A stretch of 64,000 nt of DNA from Closterium sp. NIES-65 (Eukaryota > Streptophyta > Zygnematophyceae > Desmidiales > Closteriaceae), in NCBI GenBank assembly GCA_948144175.1, contig CANXME010002004.1, forward strand, positions 434,001 to 498,000, given 5' to 3'. The position numbers were made by a program, and so were the translations under genes. The number at the start of each line of letters is the position of its first letter. Within the stretch, counting starts at the first letter, position 1. Under the pieces are notes generated by a model that saw only the letters and a list, made by a program, of their open reading frames with translations, was not told where the DNA came from and did not search any database. Shown one piece after another: positions 9,914 to 19,293 of this stretch.

Positions 9914-12900
9914 ATGGCTACCCCTAGTGTCCTAGCTTTTGACGCTGAGGGTCGCGCCATTGATTTTGAGGTCTGGTTAGACGACCTGCAGCTGTACTTA
10001 CAGTGCGACAGGGCTGACGACCTTTCTCTCTTTGACCTCACCTCTGGCGCCTCTCCTGCTCCTGCTGCTGATGCTGATCCCGCTGTCCGCTCTAAGTGGG
10101 CCACCCGCGATGCTGCTGCACGTCTTGCTGTGCGTCGCCACCTCCCTACCTCTGAGCGTGCGCACTTTAGTCAGTACAAGAGTGCTCAGACCTTGTACGA
10201 CGCTGTAGTTGCGCGCTACTCCTCCCCTGCCACTGCTGCACTGAGCCGTCTCATGCTTCCCTACCTCTTTCCTGACCTCTCTGCCTTTCCCACTGTCGCT
10301 GACCTCATTACGCACCTCCGCACTAGTGACACTCGCTACCGCGCCGCCCTTCCTGCTGAGTTCTGCGCTAAGAACCCCCCCCCCATGTACATCGCTCTCT
10401 ACTACGTAGTCGCGCGCCTCCCTGACTCCCTTCGCGTAGTCAGGGACCACTTTCTCGCAGTCTGTCCCACCACCCTCACCGTCGACCTCCTCGAGAAGTC
10501 CCTCCTTGCAGCGGAGAAGAGCATAGTCGCTGTAGGTGCTTCTCGTGGTGACCCTCGCACCCCCATCTTTGAGGGGTGCTCTCCTTCCCCCTTGCTACCC
10601 TCTGTTGCCTCTGCTGCTGCTGCCGACCTGCTTGGTCTTGAGTCGGTCGGCGCGGCGTCTGCCCCTAGTGGGAGACGTCGCTCAAGCAAGGGCAAGGGGG
10701 GCAAGGGCGCGGGTGGAGCTGGAGGGGGCGGTGGCGGTGGCGGCGGTGGCGGCGGAGGGAGTGGGGGTGGCGGCGGGACTAGTGGCGGAGGTGGTGGTGG
10801 TGGTGGTGGCGGCAGCGGCGGAGACGGTGGTGGTGGAGCCAGCGGTGGTGGTGGAGGCAGCGGCGGAGGTGGAGGCGGCGGAGGTGGAGGCGGTGGAGGC
10901 GGCAGCGGAGGAGGCAGTGGTGGTGGAGGAGGTGGAGCTGGTCGGGGTGGTACCCAGCAGTGTAGCGGTGGTGGTGGTGGCCAGCGCTCGCACCGGCAGC
11001 AGCAGCAGCGCTCGCGGGACATCCCTTCGCCTCAGCAGCTTCGTGAGTGGTACGCTGGGCGTCAGAGGGGTGGGGGTACTGGTCCCTGCACCTACGTTCT
11101 TCGTTCCGGCGACCGCGCGGGTGAGCAGTGTGGGGGTGCCCACGCCACCCAGCGCTGCTTTGGCCGCCTGACGGACGCCTGGCGTCAGCAGTTCCCTGGG
11201 GCTAGTGAGATCCCTCGCTGGGATGAGCTTCTCAGGGCTGGTGTAGCGATCTTTGATCTTGATTTTGATGCTATCCTTACTGCTATGTATGTTGTGGATT
11301 ATAGTGAGGAGAATGAGGGTTACCGTTGTTTCCGGCCCGACCCGGGCATTGGTACTGCTGCGCTAGGTGCTTGTGAGGCTGCTGCTCTAGGTGCCAGTGC
11401 GTCTGCGCTCTCAGGTACTGGTGAGACTGCGCTCTCAGGTACTGCGTCGTCCTCGTCCTCCCTCACTTTCACACTTGACTCCGGAGCTTCTCGCTCCTTC
11501 TTTCGCGACCGCACTACCCTTACGCCGCTCGGCCGGCCGGTTGCAGTCTCCCTTGCTGACCCCTCTGGAGGTCCTGTCCTGTCTCACTTCTCCACTGTCC
11601 TCCCGTGTCCGGCTGCCCCTTCGGGCACCCTGTCGGGTCTGTACCTTCCCTCGTTCTCCACGAACTTGGTGAGTGGAGCGGACCTGCAGGATGGGGGTGT
11701 TCACCAGTTCACTCCTGCGAGTCAGCGGGTGACCCACTGCACGGAGGCACGCACAGGCCGACACCTGGCCACGTTCTCGCGTCGGCCGGGGTCGAGTCTC
11801 TACACCCTGACCGTTGAGTCTCCTCCTGTCCCTGCGTCTGGTCAGGTGGCTGCGTCGGGTCAGGTACTTGCTGCTGCGTCCCGGTCAGGTCCTGAGTCTG
11901 CCCCCTGTTCTTGTCGCCTCCTGTCTCACGAGACTCTCCTGTGGCACCACCGTCTTGGCCACCCCTCCTTGCCCCGTCTTCGGAGCATGGCTTCCCGTGT
12001 CCTTGTCTCTGGTCTTCCCCAGTCTCTCCCTCCTCTCCCCTCCGGGCCAGGAACTTCCTGTGTCCCCTGTGTCGAGGGTCGCCTCCGGGCTACTCCTCAC
12101 TCCTCCCACTTCCCCCCGACAGAGGCTCCCTTGCAGACGCTTCACATGGATGTGTGGGGCCCAGCCCCCGTCCGTGGGCAGGGTTACGAGCGCTACTTCC
12201 TGTTGGTGGTTGACGACTACTCGCGTTACACCACAGTCCTCCCCTTGCGCAGCAAGGGTGCGGTCACTGAGGTGCTGATCGACTGGATCCGCGAGGCTCG
12301 TCTCCAGCTCAGGAAGAGCTTCGGCTCGGACTTTCCTGTTCTGCGTCTGCACTCTGACAGAGGCGGAGAGTTCTCTTCTCGCCTTCTGCGGGACTACTGT
12401 CGTGCACGGGGGATCCGCCAGACCTTCACCCTTCCGGACTCACCACAGCAAAATGGGATTGCTGAGCGCCGCATTGGCATGGTCATGGATGTCGCTCGTA
12501 CGTCCATGATGCATGCGGCTGCCCCCCATTTTCTGTGGCCGTTTGCGGTGAGGTACGCGGCGCATCAGCTCAACCTTCACCCCCGGGTCTCTCGGCCTGC
12601 GATGTCCCCAGTCTTGCTGTGGACGGGGAAGGTTGGCGATGCGTCTGTGTTCCGTGTCTGGGGATCTCGGGCGTTTGTCCGCGACTTGTCTGCGGACAAG
12701 CTGTCCCCTCGTGCTGCTCCCTGTGTCTTCCTTGGCTTCCCCACTGACGCCCCAGGGTGGCAGTTTTACCACCCCTCCTCTCGTCGTGTTCTGTCCTCCC
12801 AGGACGTCACGTTCAACGAGTCAGTCCCCTTCTACCGTCTCTTCCCCTACCGCACTCCTTCCCTCCCCCCTCCCCCGGACTTCCTTGTGCCGGTTCCCCC

Positions 12901-15814
12901 CCCGGTAGACCCCCTCCCCCCTCAGGTTCCTGCCCCCTCAGGTGTGTCCCAGGTAGACGCCGTTGACCCGGTCGAGGTTACTGGTGACTCTGGTGCTGCT
13001 GCGGGTGCTGAGCCTGGGGGTGCTGACTCTGGGGGTGCTGTGCGCGGGGGTGCTGAGCCTGGGGGTGCTACGGCTGGGGGTGCTGGGCCTGAGGGTGCTA
13101 CTCCTGAGGGTGCGGAGCCTGGGGGTGCTGAGCCGGGGGGTGCTGTGCCTGGAGGTGCTGGGTCTGGGGGTGCTGGGTCGGGAGCTGCTGAGCCTGGGGG
13201 TGCTGAGCTGGGAGCTGCTGAGCCTGGGGGTGCTGCGTCTGGAGCTGCTGAGCCTGGGGTTTCTCCTGCTGCTGCGTCTCGCCGGGAGCCCCTCTCTCCA
13301 CAGGAGCTGCGCGAGTGGTTCGCTCGCCGCTGGAGGCGTGCTGCTGAGTCTGGAGGTGCTGCTGGTGCTGGAGCTGGAGCTTCTTCGACCGTCGAGGGTG
13401 CGGGTGCTGCCGGTCCCGGAGCTGCTGGACCTGCGGGTCCTCCTGGAGCTGGAGCTGCTGAGGGCGTTCGTGCTGAGCCTGCTGCTGTTGGTCCTGCCGC
13501 TGGAGGTGTGGGTGGCGCTGGTGCTGTAGCTGAGGGTGCTGGTGCTGTCCCTGCTGAGTCTGGAGCTGCCGCGCGGCCTCGGCCGTACTTCGTTCCGCTC
13601 CTGCAGCAGGTTCTTGGTCTTTCTCCTCCAGTAGAGGGTCCACCGCCTGTCCAGTCGCAGTCCCTACTGGAGCCTTCCTCTCCACTGCCTGCTCCCTCTC
13701 CTTACACTGGTCCTACTGGAGGTCTTGCTGAGCGTCGTGAGCCTGCGTCTCGTCCCGCGTCGCCTGTTCGTGCTGCTCGCGCTAGTGGTCGCAGTTCGCG
13801 TCAGCGTCCTCCTCCTGTCCCTGGCACGCACCGGATGTCTCTGCGTCCGTCCACTGCTCCTCTGCGTGCCCCTTTGCCTTCTCCTCCTGAGTCCTCTCTT
13901 CCTGCGCTTGCCGACCCTGAGTCGGACTCTCTTCGCGCTGCGAGTCCTACTGTCACGCGTCTGCTTGCTACTGTCGTCACTGACCCCTCTTTTGAGTCCA
14001 CTGCTGCGTCTGCTCTAGTCGCTGAGCTCGTTGACTTTGCTGCCCGCTGTCGTCTCGACTACGCTGCTAGTCTTGTTGCTGAGTCTGTCTGTCCTCCGTC
14101 CGTCGGGGGTGAGTGTGCTCTTGGCACGGACGTCCTAGAGGACAGGCAGGAGGAGTTACAGTGTCTAGCGGCTGCTTCACCTCATCTCGCGTCTGTACTG
14201 CTTGCCCCTGAGGGAGACCCGGATGCACTAGACATCCCGACTCCGCGTTCTTACGCGGAGGCCGTAGAGGGTCCCTACTCCTCTCAGTGGCAGGCAGCTA
14301 TGGATGCAGAGATGGCTTCCTGGAAGTCCACAGGCACCTACGTTGACGCGGTTCCCCCTCCTGGGGCGAACATCGTCAGTGGCATGTGGATCTTCAGGGT
14401 GAAGCGGCCGCCGGGCTCTCCACCTGTCTTCAAGGCACGGTACGTTGCTCGTGGCTTCAGTCAGCGGCAGGGAGTCGACTACTTTCAGACCTTCTCTCCC
14501 ACCCCGAAGATGACCACTCTTCGGGTGCTGCTGCACATAGCCGCTCAGCGCGACTACGAGCTTCACTCTCTCGACTTCAGCACTGCGTTCCTGCAGGGTA
14601 GCCTGCACGAGGAGATCTGGCTTCGCCGTCCACCTGGCTTCACTGGGACTTTCCCTCCTGGCACCCAGTGGAGCCTCCGACGGCCAGTCTACGGTCTCCG
14701 CCAGGCACCGCGTGAGTGGCACGACACACTGAGGACTACGCTTGCGGCTCTTGGGTTTGCTCCTTCTACTGCTGACCCGTCGCTGTTTCTTCGCACCGAC
14801 ACTTCCCTGCCGCCGTTCTACATCCTCGTGTACGTCGACGACTTGGTCTTTGCCACAGCGGACACTGCTGGACTCGCCTACGTGAAGTCCGAGCTGCTGA
14901 AGAGACACACGTGCACAGACCTGGGTGAACTGCGCAGCTACCTTGGCTTGCAGATCACTCGGGACAGAGCACGCCGCACCATTACCTTGACTCAGTCACA
15001 CATGGTGCAGCAGGTCCTTCAGCGCTTCGGCTTCACGTACTCCTCGCCTCAGGCCACTCCTCTGCCTACTCGCCACTCACTCTCAGCTCTGCCTTCGGAT
15101 GAGTCCGTAGAGTCGAGTGGTCCGTATGCAGAGCTTGTTGGCTGCCTCATGTACCTGATGACCTGCACACGACCTGACCTTGCATACCCTCCGAGCATTC
15201 TTGCACGCTATGTTGCTCCTGGGAGACACAGACCGGAGCACATGGCTGCAGCGAAGAGGGTATTGCGCTACCTGTGCAGTACGTCGGGCATGGGGCTAGT
15301 GCTTGGAGGGCGGAGTCCAGTGGTCCTTACCGGCCATGCGGACGCTTCTTGGGCTGACGACCAGGCTACGCAGCGGTCGTCACAGGGCTACACCTTCAGC
15401 CTTGGTTCCGGCTCTGTCTCGTGGCGGTCTACTCGCTCGTCTTCGGTTCTCGGCTCCAGTTGTGAGGCTGAGATCTACGCCGGGGCCATGGCTGCACAGG
15501 AGCTTCGCTGGCTCACCTACCTGCTGACTGACCTTGGAGAGCCGCCTCGTTCTCCTCCAGTGCTGTACGTAGACAACAAGGCTATGCTGGCCTTGTGTCG
15601 AGAGCAGCGCTTGGAGCACAGAACGAAGCACATTGCTCTCCGCTACTTTCTTGCTCGTGAGCTGCAGCAGCGTGGTCAGTTGCGACTTGCGTACGTGGCC
15701 TCTGAGGCCAACACTGCTGATGTGTTCACCAAGGCACTCGCGCCTTGTGACCATCAGCGCTTTTGCACCCAGCTGGGTCTTGTGCCTGTCTTGCCTCACT
15801 TGCTCTCCTCTTGA
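9914..15814 (+). CDS. Copia A gag-pol polyprotein (1966 aa)
   Basis: Single ORF from ATG 9914 (gccATGg), chosen because all related copies start MATP or MANP/MASP here. Domains: gag 1-245 (UBN2-like); Lys/Gly linker with a long Gly tract about 260-350; variant knuckle C392, C406, H410, C415 (CX13CX3HX4C); aspartic protease LDSGAS with catalytic D522; GAG-pre-integrase zinc region from H678 (HHRLGH) to CVPCVEG; integrase core D746, D815, E851 with exact 35-residue D-E spacing; GAEPG-type repeat hinge about 1030-1116; RT with YVDD at 1640-1643; RNase H with D1810, E1851, D1887 and ending near VFTKAL. All catalytic residues are present. Gag and pol share one frame, as usual for copia. Likely active as a source of particle proteins, protease, integrase and RT. 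Confidence 0.95.
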   Translation: MATPSVLAFDAEGRAIDFEVWLDDLQLYLQCDRADDLSLFDLTSGASPAPAADADPAVRSKWATRDAAARLAVRRHLPTSERAHFSQYKSAQTLYDAVVARYSSPATAALSRLMLPYLFPDLSAFPTVADLITHLRTSDTRYRAALPAEFCAKNPPPMYIALYYVVARLPDSLRVVRDHFLAVCPTTLTVDLLEKSLLAAEKSIVAVGASRGDPRTPIFEGCSPSPLLPSVASAAAADLLGLESVGAASAPSGRRRSSKGKGGKGAGGAGGGGGGGGGGGGGSGGGGGTSGGGGGGGGGGSGGDGGGGASGGGGGSGGGGGGGGGGGGGGSGGGSGGGGGGAGRGGTQQCSGGGGGQRSHRQQQQRSRDIPSPQQLREWYAGRQRGGGTGPCTYVLRSGDRAGEQCGGAHATQRCFGRLTDAWRQQFPGASEIPRWDELLRAGVAIFDLDFDAILTAMYVVDYSEENEGYRCFRPDPGIGTAALGACEAAALGASASALSGTGETALSGTASSSSSLTFTLDSGASRSFFRDRTTLTPLGRPVAVSLADPSGGPVLSHFSTVLPCPAAPSGTLSGLYLPSFSTNLVSGADLQDGGVHQFTPASQRVTHCTEARTGRHLATFSRRPGSSLYTLTVESPPVPASGQVAASGQVLAAASRSGPESAPCSCRLLSHETLLWHHRLGHPSLPRLRSMASRVLVSGLPQSLPPLPSGPGTSCVPCVEGRLRATPHSSHFPPTEAPLQTLHMDVWGPAPVRGQGYERYFLLVVDDYSRYTTVLPLRSKGAVTEVLIDWIREARLQLRKSFGSDFPVLRLHSDRGGEFSSRLLRDYCRARGIRQTFTLPDSPQQNGIAERRIGMVMDVARTSMMHAAAPHFLWPFAVRYAAHQLNLHPRVSRPAMSPVLLWTGKVGDASVFRVWGSRAFVRDLSADKLSPRAAPCVFLGFPTDAPGWQFYHPSSRRVLSSQDVTFNESVPFYRLFPYRTPSLPPPPDFLVPVPPPVDPLPPQVPAPSGVSQVDAVDPVEVTGDSGAAAGAEPGGADSGGAVRGGAEPGGATAGGAGPEGATPEGAEPGGAEPGGAVPGGAGSGGAGSGAAEPGGAELGAAEPGGAASGAAEPGVSPAAASRREPLSPQELREWFARRWRRAAESGGAAGAGAGASSTVEGAGAAGPGAAGPAGPPGAGAAEGVRAEPAAVGPAAGGVGGAGAVAEGAGAVPAESGAAARPRPYFVPLLQQVLGLSPPVEGPPPVQSQSLLEPSSPLPAPSPYTGPTGGLAERREPASRPASPVRAARASGRSSRQRPPPVPGTHRMSLRPSTAPLRAPLPSPPESSLPALADPESDSLRAASPTVTRLLATVVTDPSFESTAASALVAELVDFAARCRLDYAASLVAESVCPPSVGGECALGTDVLEDRQEELQCLAAASPHLASVLLAPEGDPDALDIPTPRSYAEAVEGPYSSQWQAAMDAEMASWKSTGTYVDAVPPPGANIVSGMWIFRVKRPPGSPPVFKARYVARGFSQRQGVDYFQTFSPTPKMTTLRVLLHIAAQRDYELHSLDFSTAFLQGSLHEEIWLRRPPGFTGTFPPGTQWSLRRPVYGLRQAPREWHDTLRTTLAALGFAPSTADPSLFLRTDTSLPPFYILVYVDDLVFATADTAGLAYVKSELLKRHTCTDLGELRSYLGLQITRDRARRTITLTQSHMVQQVLQRFGFTYSSPQATPLPTRHSLSALPSDESVESSGPYAELVGCLMYLMTCTRPDLAYPPSILARYVAPGRHRPEHMAAAKRVLRYLCSTSGMGLVLGGRSPVVLTGHADASWADDQATQRSSQGYTFSLGSGSVSWRSTRSSSVLGSSCEAEIYAGAMAAQELRWLTYLLTDLGEPPRSPPVLYVDNKAMLALCREQRLEHRTKHIALRYFLARELQQRGQLRLAYVASEANTADVFTKALAPCDHQRFCTQLGLVPVLPHLLSS

Positions 15815-16020
15815 CTTTACTTGTACTGTGACATATATATATACCCGCTCTTGCTTGTCTAGTTTTATATATATGTCTGTACTCCTGCATGTAAACTGGC
15901 CTCTGGCCCTGCTCTTGTGCTCGGACTGTGTGGTGACTTTGTGATCCACCCTGAGCTTGCTTTGCTTTGCTTGACTGGTCTTGTGACCCCTTGTTCTCCC
16001 CCACTTTGCCTATGGGGGTG
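15815..16020 (+). promoter_or_regulatory. Copia A 3' UTR and polypurine tract
   Basis: AT-rich TATATA runs, then a block around GTGATCCACCCTGAGC that is also found in non-coding element B. The end CCCCCACTTTGCCTATGGG plus GGTG abuts the 3' LTR; the terminal ATGGGGGTG is the polypurine primer for plus-strand DNA. CCCCCA and TGGGGG can pair to enclose it in a hairpin loop. Confidence 0.75.
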
Positions 16021-16151
16021 TGTCAGATTATCATAGCTGATGCATGTTTGTAGGCTATAGTGGGGTAGCACATATGGGGTACAGTTTTCTAGGGTTGTAT
16101 TTGTACCCAACTCTGACTTAGTCATTCTCATTCCTGCTTACACATTTCACA
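16021..16151 (+). repeat. Copia A 3' LTR
   Basis: 131 bp, identical by eye to 8807-8937. Followed by TSD GGGGT. Confidence 0.95.
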
Positions 16152-16156
16152 GGGGT

Positions 16157-16350
16157 CCTACTACGGACATCGTCCTCGGGGACCGACCGAGCACGCCACG
16201 GTACACGCGGTTGCGACGAATTCAGCTGCCGCGCCGTTTAAGGGGCGCTTGCTTTACTTGCAATAGGCCAGGCCATCGCAAGAGTGAATGCCCAGAGGAG
16301 CTAAGGCGCCGCGGAGCAGAGCAGGGGAGGGAGTCTCCAAGGCAGGGAAA
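16157..16350 (+). pseudogene. Gypsy gag, zinc-knuckle part
   Basis: Resumes the gag sequence after copia A. It contains CFTCNRPGHRKSEC, a canonical CX2CX4HX4C RNA-binding knuckle. Joining to 8806 in frame reaches a stop before the knuckle, so one frameshift lies near 16248. Interrupted again at 16350 by element B. Confidence 0.83.
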
Positions 16351-16479
16351 TGTTAGAATGTTATCTTATGCTCTAGCCTGTAGTGGGATGCTCTATAGCG
16401 AGTACAACCCTTCTAGGGTTTGCTATTTGTATCCTCATTCCTGCTAGTTCAACCCTCTTCTTTCTTCTAAACTTTCACA
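16351..16479 (+). repeat. Element B 5' LTR
   Basis: Starts TGTTAGAATG and ends TTTCACA. Two substitutions from the 3' LTR. Contains CTAGGGTTTGC, telobox-like. Confidence 0.93.
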
Positions 16480-16603
16480 TGCTATCAGAGCAGGTCGATC
16501 CCCTTGGATCAATCCTGTGGGTGGGTTACCACCTCCTCGCTTCCGCTGCAACTACCTTTCACTACTCGCTGAGCCGCACGCCCCCTGGCGTGCGGCACTT
16601 TTT
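16480..16603 (+). promoter_or_regulatory. Element B primer site and leader hairpins
   Basis: TGCTATCAGAGC (16480-16491) is one mismatch from the initiator-Met primer site. Next come GATCC CCTT GGATC and a 24-nt hairpin GCCGCACGCC/GGCGTGCGGC (16573-16596) followed by five T residues. The layout equals that of copia A but the stem sequences differ while staying paired. Confidence 0.68.
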
Positions 16604-16609
16604 CTTCCC

Positions 16610-17075
16610 GCCGTGCGCCCCGAGGCGCGCGGGGGTTTTCTGCCCGTCGTGCGCCCCGAGGCGCGCGGCGGTTTTCTGCCCGCCGTGCGCCCCGAGGCGC
16701 GCGGCGGTTCTCTGCCCGCTGTGCGCCCCGAGGCGCGCGGCGGGCTTCTGCCCCGTCGTTCGCCGCGTCGCCCTCTAGAGGCGCCGCGACGGGCGACGGG
16801 GACCCGCCGCCCTTCCTCGCGGCCCCGCCGCTCCATCGCGTGGCCCCGCCGCCCTGCGGCCCTTCCGCCGCCCTACCTGCGGCCCTTTCGCCGCCTTACC
16901 TGCGGCCCTACCGCCGCCCTACCTGCGGCCCACCCGCCGCCCTACCTGCGGCCCACTCGCCGCCCTACCTGCGGCCCACCCGCCGCCCTACCTACGCCCC
17001 GGCCCCGCCTGCGGCCCCGGCCCCGACGCCCTACTTGCGCCCCGGCCCCATCGCCCCGCCTGCGGCCCCCCGAGG
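16610..17075 (+). repeat. GC-rich tandem repeats in element B
   Basis: Repeats of GTGCGCCCCGAGGCGCGCGG (16610-16745) and of CCGCCCTACCTGCGGCCC (16860-17050). The first unit resembles the copia leader hairpin, as if that hairpin had been amplified. No credible protein is encoded. Confidence 0.75.
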
Positions 17076-17463
17076 GTCGCCTCGACAGGCGACGGGAGGA
17101 CTTACCTTGGGGAAAGGGGCGAGCGCCGCCCCTTCTGCTGCCTGTCTTGGCGCCCTGGGAAGCCGCGCGTCGGTTCCTCCCTACCCGCCATCCCACCCTG
17201 CCTGTGTTAGGGTTTGGGGGTGGCAAGTAGGGGGTGGCGAGTATGGGGGTGGCACTTCTTCATTCCTCCCTTTGCTCCTCCTCCTCCTTCGTCTCCCACT
17301 GCTGCAGCTGTCGCTGAGGGGGGTGGATGTGTGGGAGACTGGGGTTTAAGGTTTAAGGGGGGTGCGTGGGAGTGGAGCTAGGGGTGTAGCAGCGGGTGTG
17401 TGTTAGGGGGGTGGGACTGTTTGGGGAAGTTGCACGGAGGTTGCCGTCGTGTCGCCAGCAGCA

Positions 17464-17600
17464 CCTGTATTTCGGGGACTTCGTCCGGTAGCCCAGTCGT
17501 AGCCAACTGTGCCAGCCGCCCGTGGGTCCGTTGCTCGTCTGCTGCTACTTTAGCCGCGGGGCCTGTTACTCCTGTATTCCGGGGACTTCGCCCGGTAGCC
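17464..17600 (+). other. Paired stem-loop modules of the non-coding elements
   Basis: Two copies of a roughly 30-nt module, 17464-17495 and 17571-17600, each CTGTATT(T/C)CGGGG-ACTTCG-(T/C)CCGGTAGCC. The second can pair CCGGG with CCCGG. Counterparts occur in E and F in sense orientation with different but still paired stems. Confidence 0.55.
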
Positions 17601-17853
17601 GCTGTGCCAGTCTGCCTCCTGTTGCCCGTGTGTCTGCAGCTTCAGCCGTCGCCTCCTATCTCCTCTCCCCTCACTCTCTCTCCTCCTCCTCACTTGCGCG
17701 TTGTGACTACCACTAGCTTTGCTCATAATTGTGAACTCTAAACTATTGCTTCTTGAACTTGTGCTCAGAATGTGTGGTGACATTGTGATCCACCCTGTGC
17801 TTGTACTGCTTTGCTTGCTCTGCTGATTACACCCCACTTTGGCTATGGGGGTG

Positions 17854-17982
17854 TGTCAGAATGTTATCTTATGCTCTAGCCTGTAGTGGGGTGCTCTATA
17901 GCGAGTACAACCCTTCTAGGGTTTGCTATTTGTATCCTCATTCCTGCTAGTTCAACCCTCTTCTTTCTTCTAAACTTTCACA
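17854..17982 (+). repeat. Element B 3' LTR
   Basis: 129 bp, starts TGTCAGAATG directly after GGGGGTG. Followed by TSD GGAAA. Confidence 0.93.
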
Positions 17983-17987
17983 GGAAA

Positions 17988-19163
17988 CGCCAGCAGTCAG
18001 TAGGAATCCGGCCAACTAATAACGAGTCTGCCTGCTCGCCCAACCCCACCGACCCTCACCGAGTCACAGTACCGATTCATGCTATCGATCAGACTTGGAC
18101 GAATAAGGAGGGTACAGCAACGGATTGCCCAGTACTGATCCACGGGAAAATACAGGGAGCAGCAGTGAAGATTTTTATCGACGGAGGAGCAAGTCACAGT
18201 TTAGTTAATACTGCAACCGCACGGAAACTGCAACTGACAGTTAGCCGTTGTTTACCTGAGATAGACGCACGCTTAGTTGACGACACGCCACTGGCCATAC
18301 GGGAGAAGGTGGAAAGAGTAAAATTTCGCTACGGGGGAAACTTCGGGTTTACACAGGAAATGCTTGCAACGACACTGGATGGGCACAACATTTTACTGGG
18401 ACGTGATTGGCTGCGACGATACAACCCGAGAATTGACTGGACGACAGGAAGCTGCACTGTGCGAAGTAGTGGTAACTTGATCGCACTACCTCGCCGGCAG
18501 TCGCCTGAGTCTTCAACGGTCCACGTCAACGCCATCTCGATGAAACGGACCGTCACGGCTGGAGCTGACGTGTACGTGGTGGACATTGCCGTAGTAGAAG
18601 AAGCAGAGCGGCCAAGCAATTTTCAGAAACTGTTAGCAGCAGTACCTCCCAAACTACAGGAACTGTTGATACGATACCCCGGGATTTTTCCGGACAACTT
18701 ACCAGAAGGACTGCCACCTCAGCGGGCACATGACCACCGCATAGAAATAGAACCAGGGGCACAGCCAACTGTACAACGACAATTTTGGCTGACACAGCCA
18801 GAGCTCAACGAACTGAGGTAGCAGTTAGATTACCTGTTAGATAAAAAAATTCATCCGACCGAGTTCGTCACCGTTCGCCGCACCGATACTGTTCACACCG
18901 AAAAAAGACGGGGGTTTTCGCATGTGTATCGACTACAGAGCACTGAACAGGGTAATAGTCAAGTCGCGGTACCCCATTCCCCGTGCTGAAGAACTGATCG
19001 ACCAACTACGAACAGCACAAGTATATTTTCGAAAATAGATTTAAGGGGCGGTTATCATCAGATTTGGGTCGAACCATTGGACTGCGCCAAAACAACTTTC
19101 AGGACTAGGTACGGGACGTTCTAGTACATAGTGATGCCATTCGGGCTGACCAACGCACCGGCG
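17988..19163 (+). pseudogene. Gypsy protease and N-terminal reverse transcriptase
   Basis: Continues the gypsy ORF after element B. IDGGASHSLV (near 18180) is the retropepsin active site (usually D-S/T-G-A); then NILLGRDWL matches the second protease motif. The RT fingers begin near 18700 (PQRAHDHRIEIEPGA), a TAG replaces a codon near 18820, and further stops and small indels follow. [13 protein letters not shown] and MPFGLTNAPA are RT palm motifs. Element F interrupts at 19163, and the reading resumes with TFQMTMNEAF at 29964. Confidence 0.88.
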
Positions 19164-19293
19164 TGTTGAGATACTAGCGAGGCTTAGGAGCCATGGCTAG
19201 TGGAGGTCTTAGTAGCTTAGGTTTTGGGTTGATGAATGTCGAGAAAGCTGAAAGGAGAATGAGTGGTTTCACTAGCAAGAGTTGGGATACAAG

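Larger units (their letters stand above)
8807..16151 (+). mobile_element. Copia A: complete, apparently intact Ty1/copia retrotransposon
   Basis: 7345 bp with two 131-bp LTRs that are identical by eye, flanked by the target duplication GGGGT (8802-8806 and 16152-16156). It has a primer site, structured GC-rich leader, one uninterrupted gag-pol ORF and a polypurine end. Identical LTRs mean very recent insertion. The order protease, integrase, RT, RNase H is Ty1/copia. It is the only full-length copy in the window with no coding lesion, so it may be able to move and to supply proteins to related elements. Confidence 0.95.
16351..17982 (+). mobile_element. Element B: non-coding LTR retroelement (LARD/TRIM type)
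   Basis: 1632 bp, 129-bp LTRs (16351-16479 and 17854-17982) differing at two positions, flanked by GGAAA (16346-16350 and 17983-17987). No gag or pol is present. Its start (primer site TGCTATCAGAGC, stem-loop, hairpin plus T run) and its end (GTGATCCACCCTG block, CACTTTGGCTATGGGGGTG) resemble coding copia elements in this window. The interior is GC-rich repeats then a region shared with E and F. This pattern fits a satellite copied by copia proteins in trans. Confidence 0.92.

Noticed and set aside
10402..11022. Long minus-strand Pro-rich frames opposite the gag Gly tracts
   Set aside because: Simple mirror of the GGN repeats of the real sense gene.
15828..15880. TATATATATA after copia A as a promoter TATA box
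   Set aside because: It lies in the 3' UTR, similar runs occur at the same place in C, I and K, and no downstream gene would use it.
16517..17230. 237-codon frame in element B
   Set aside because: Runs through repeats of the leader hairpin sequence; E and F do not preserve the frame.
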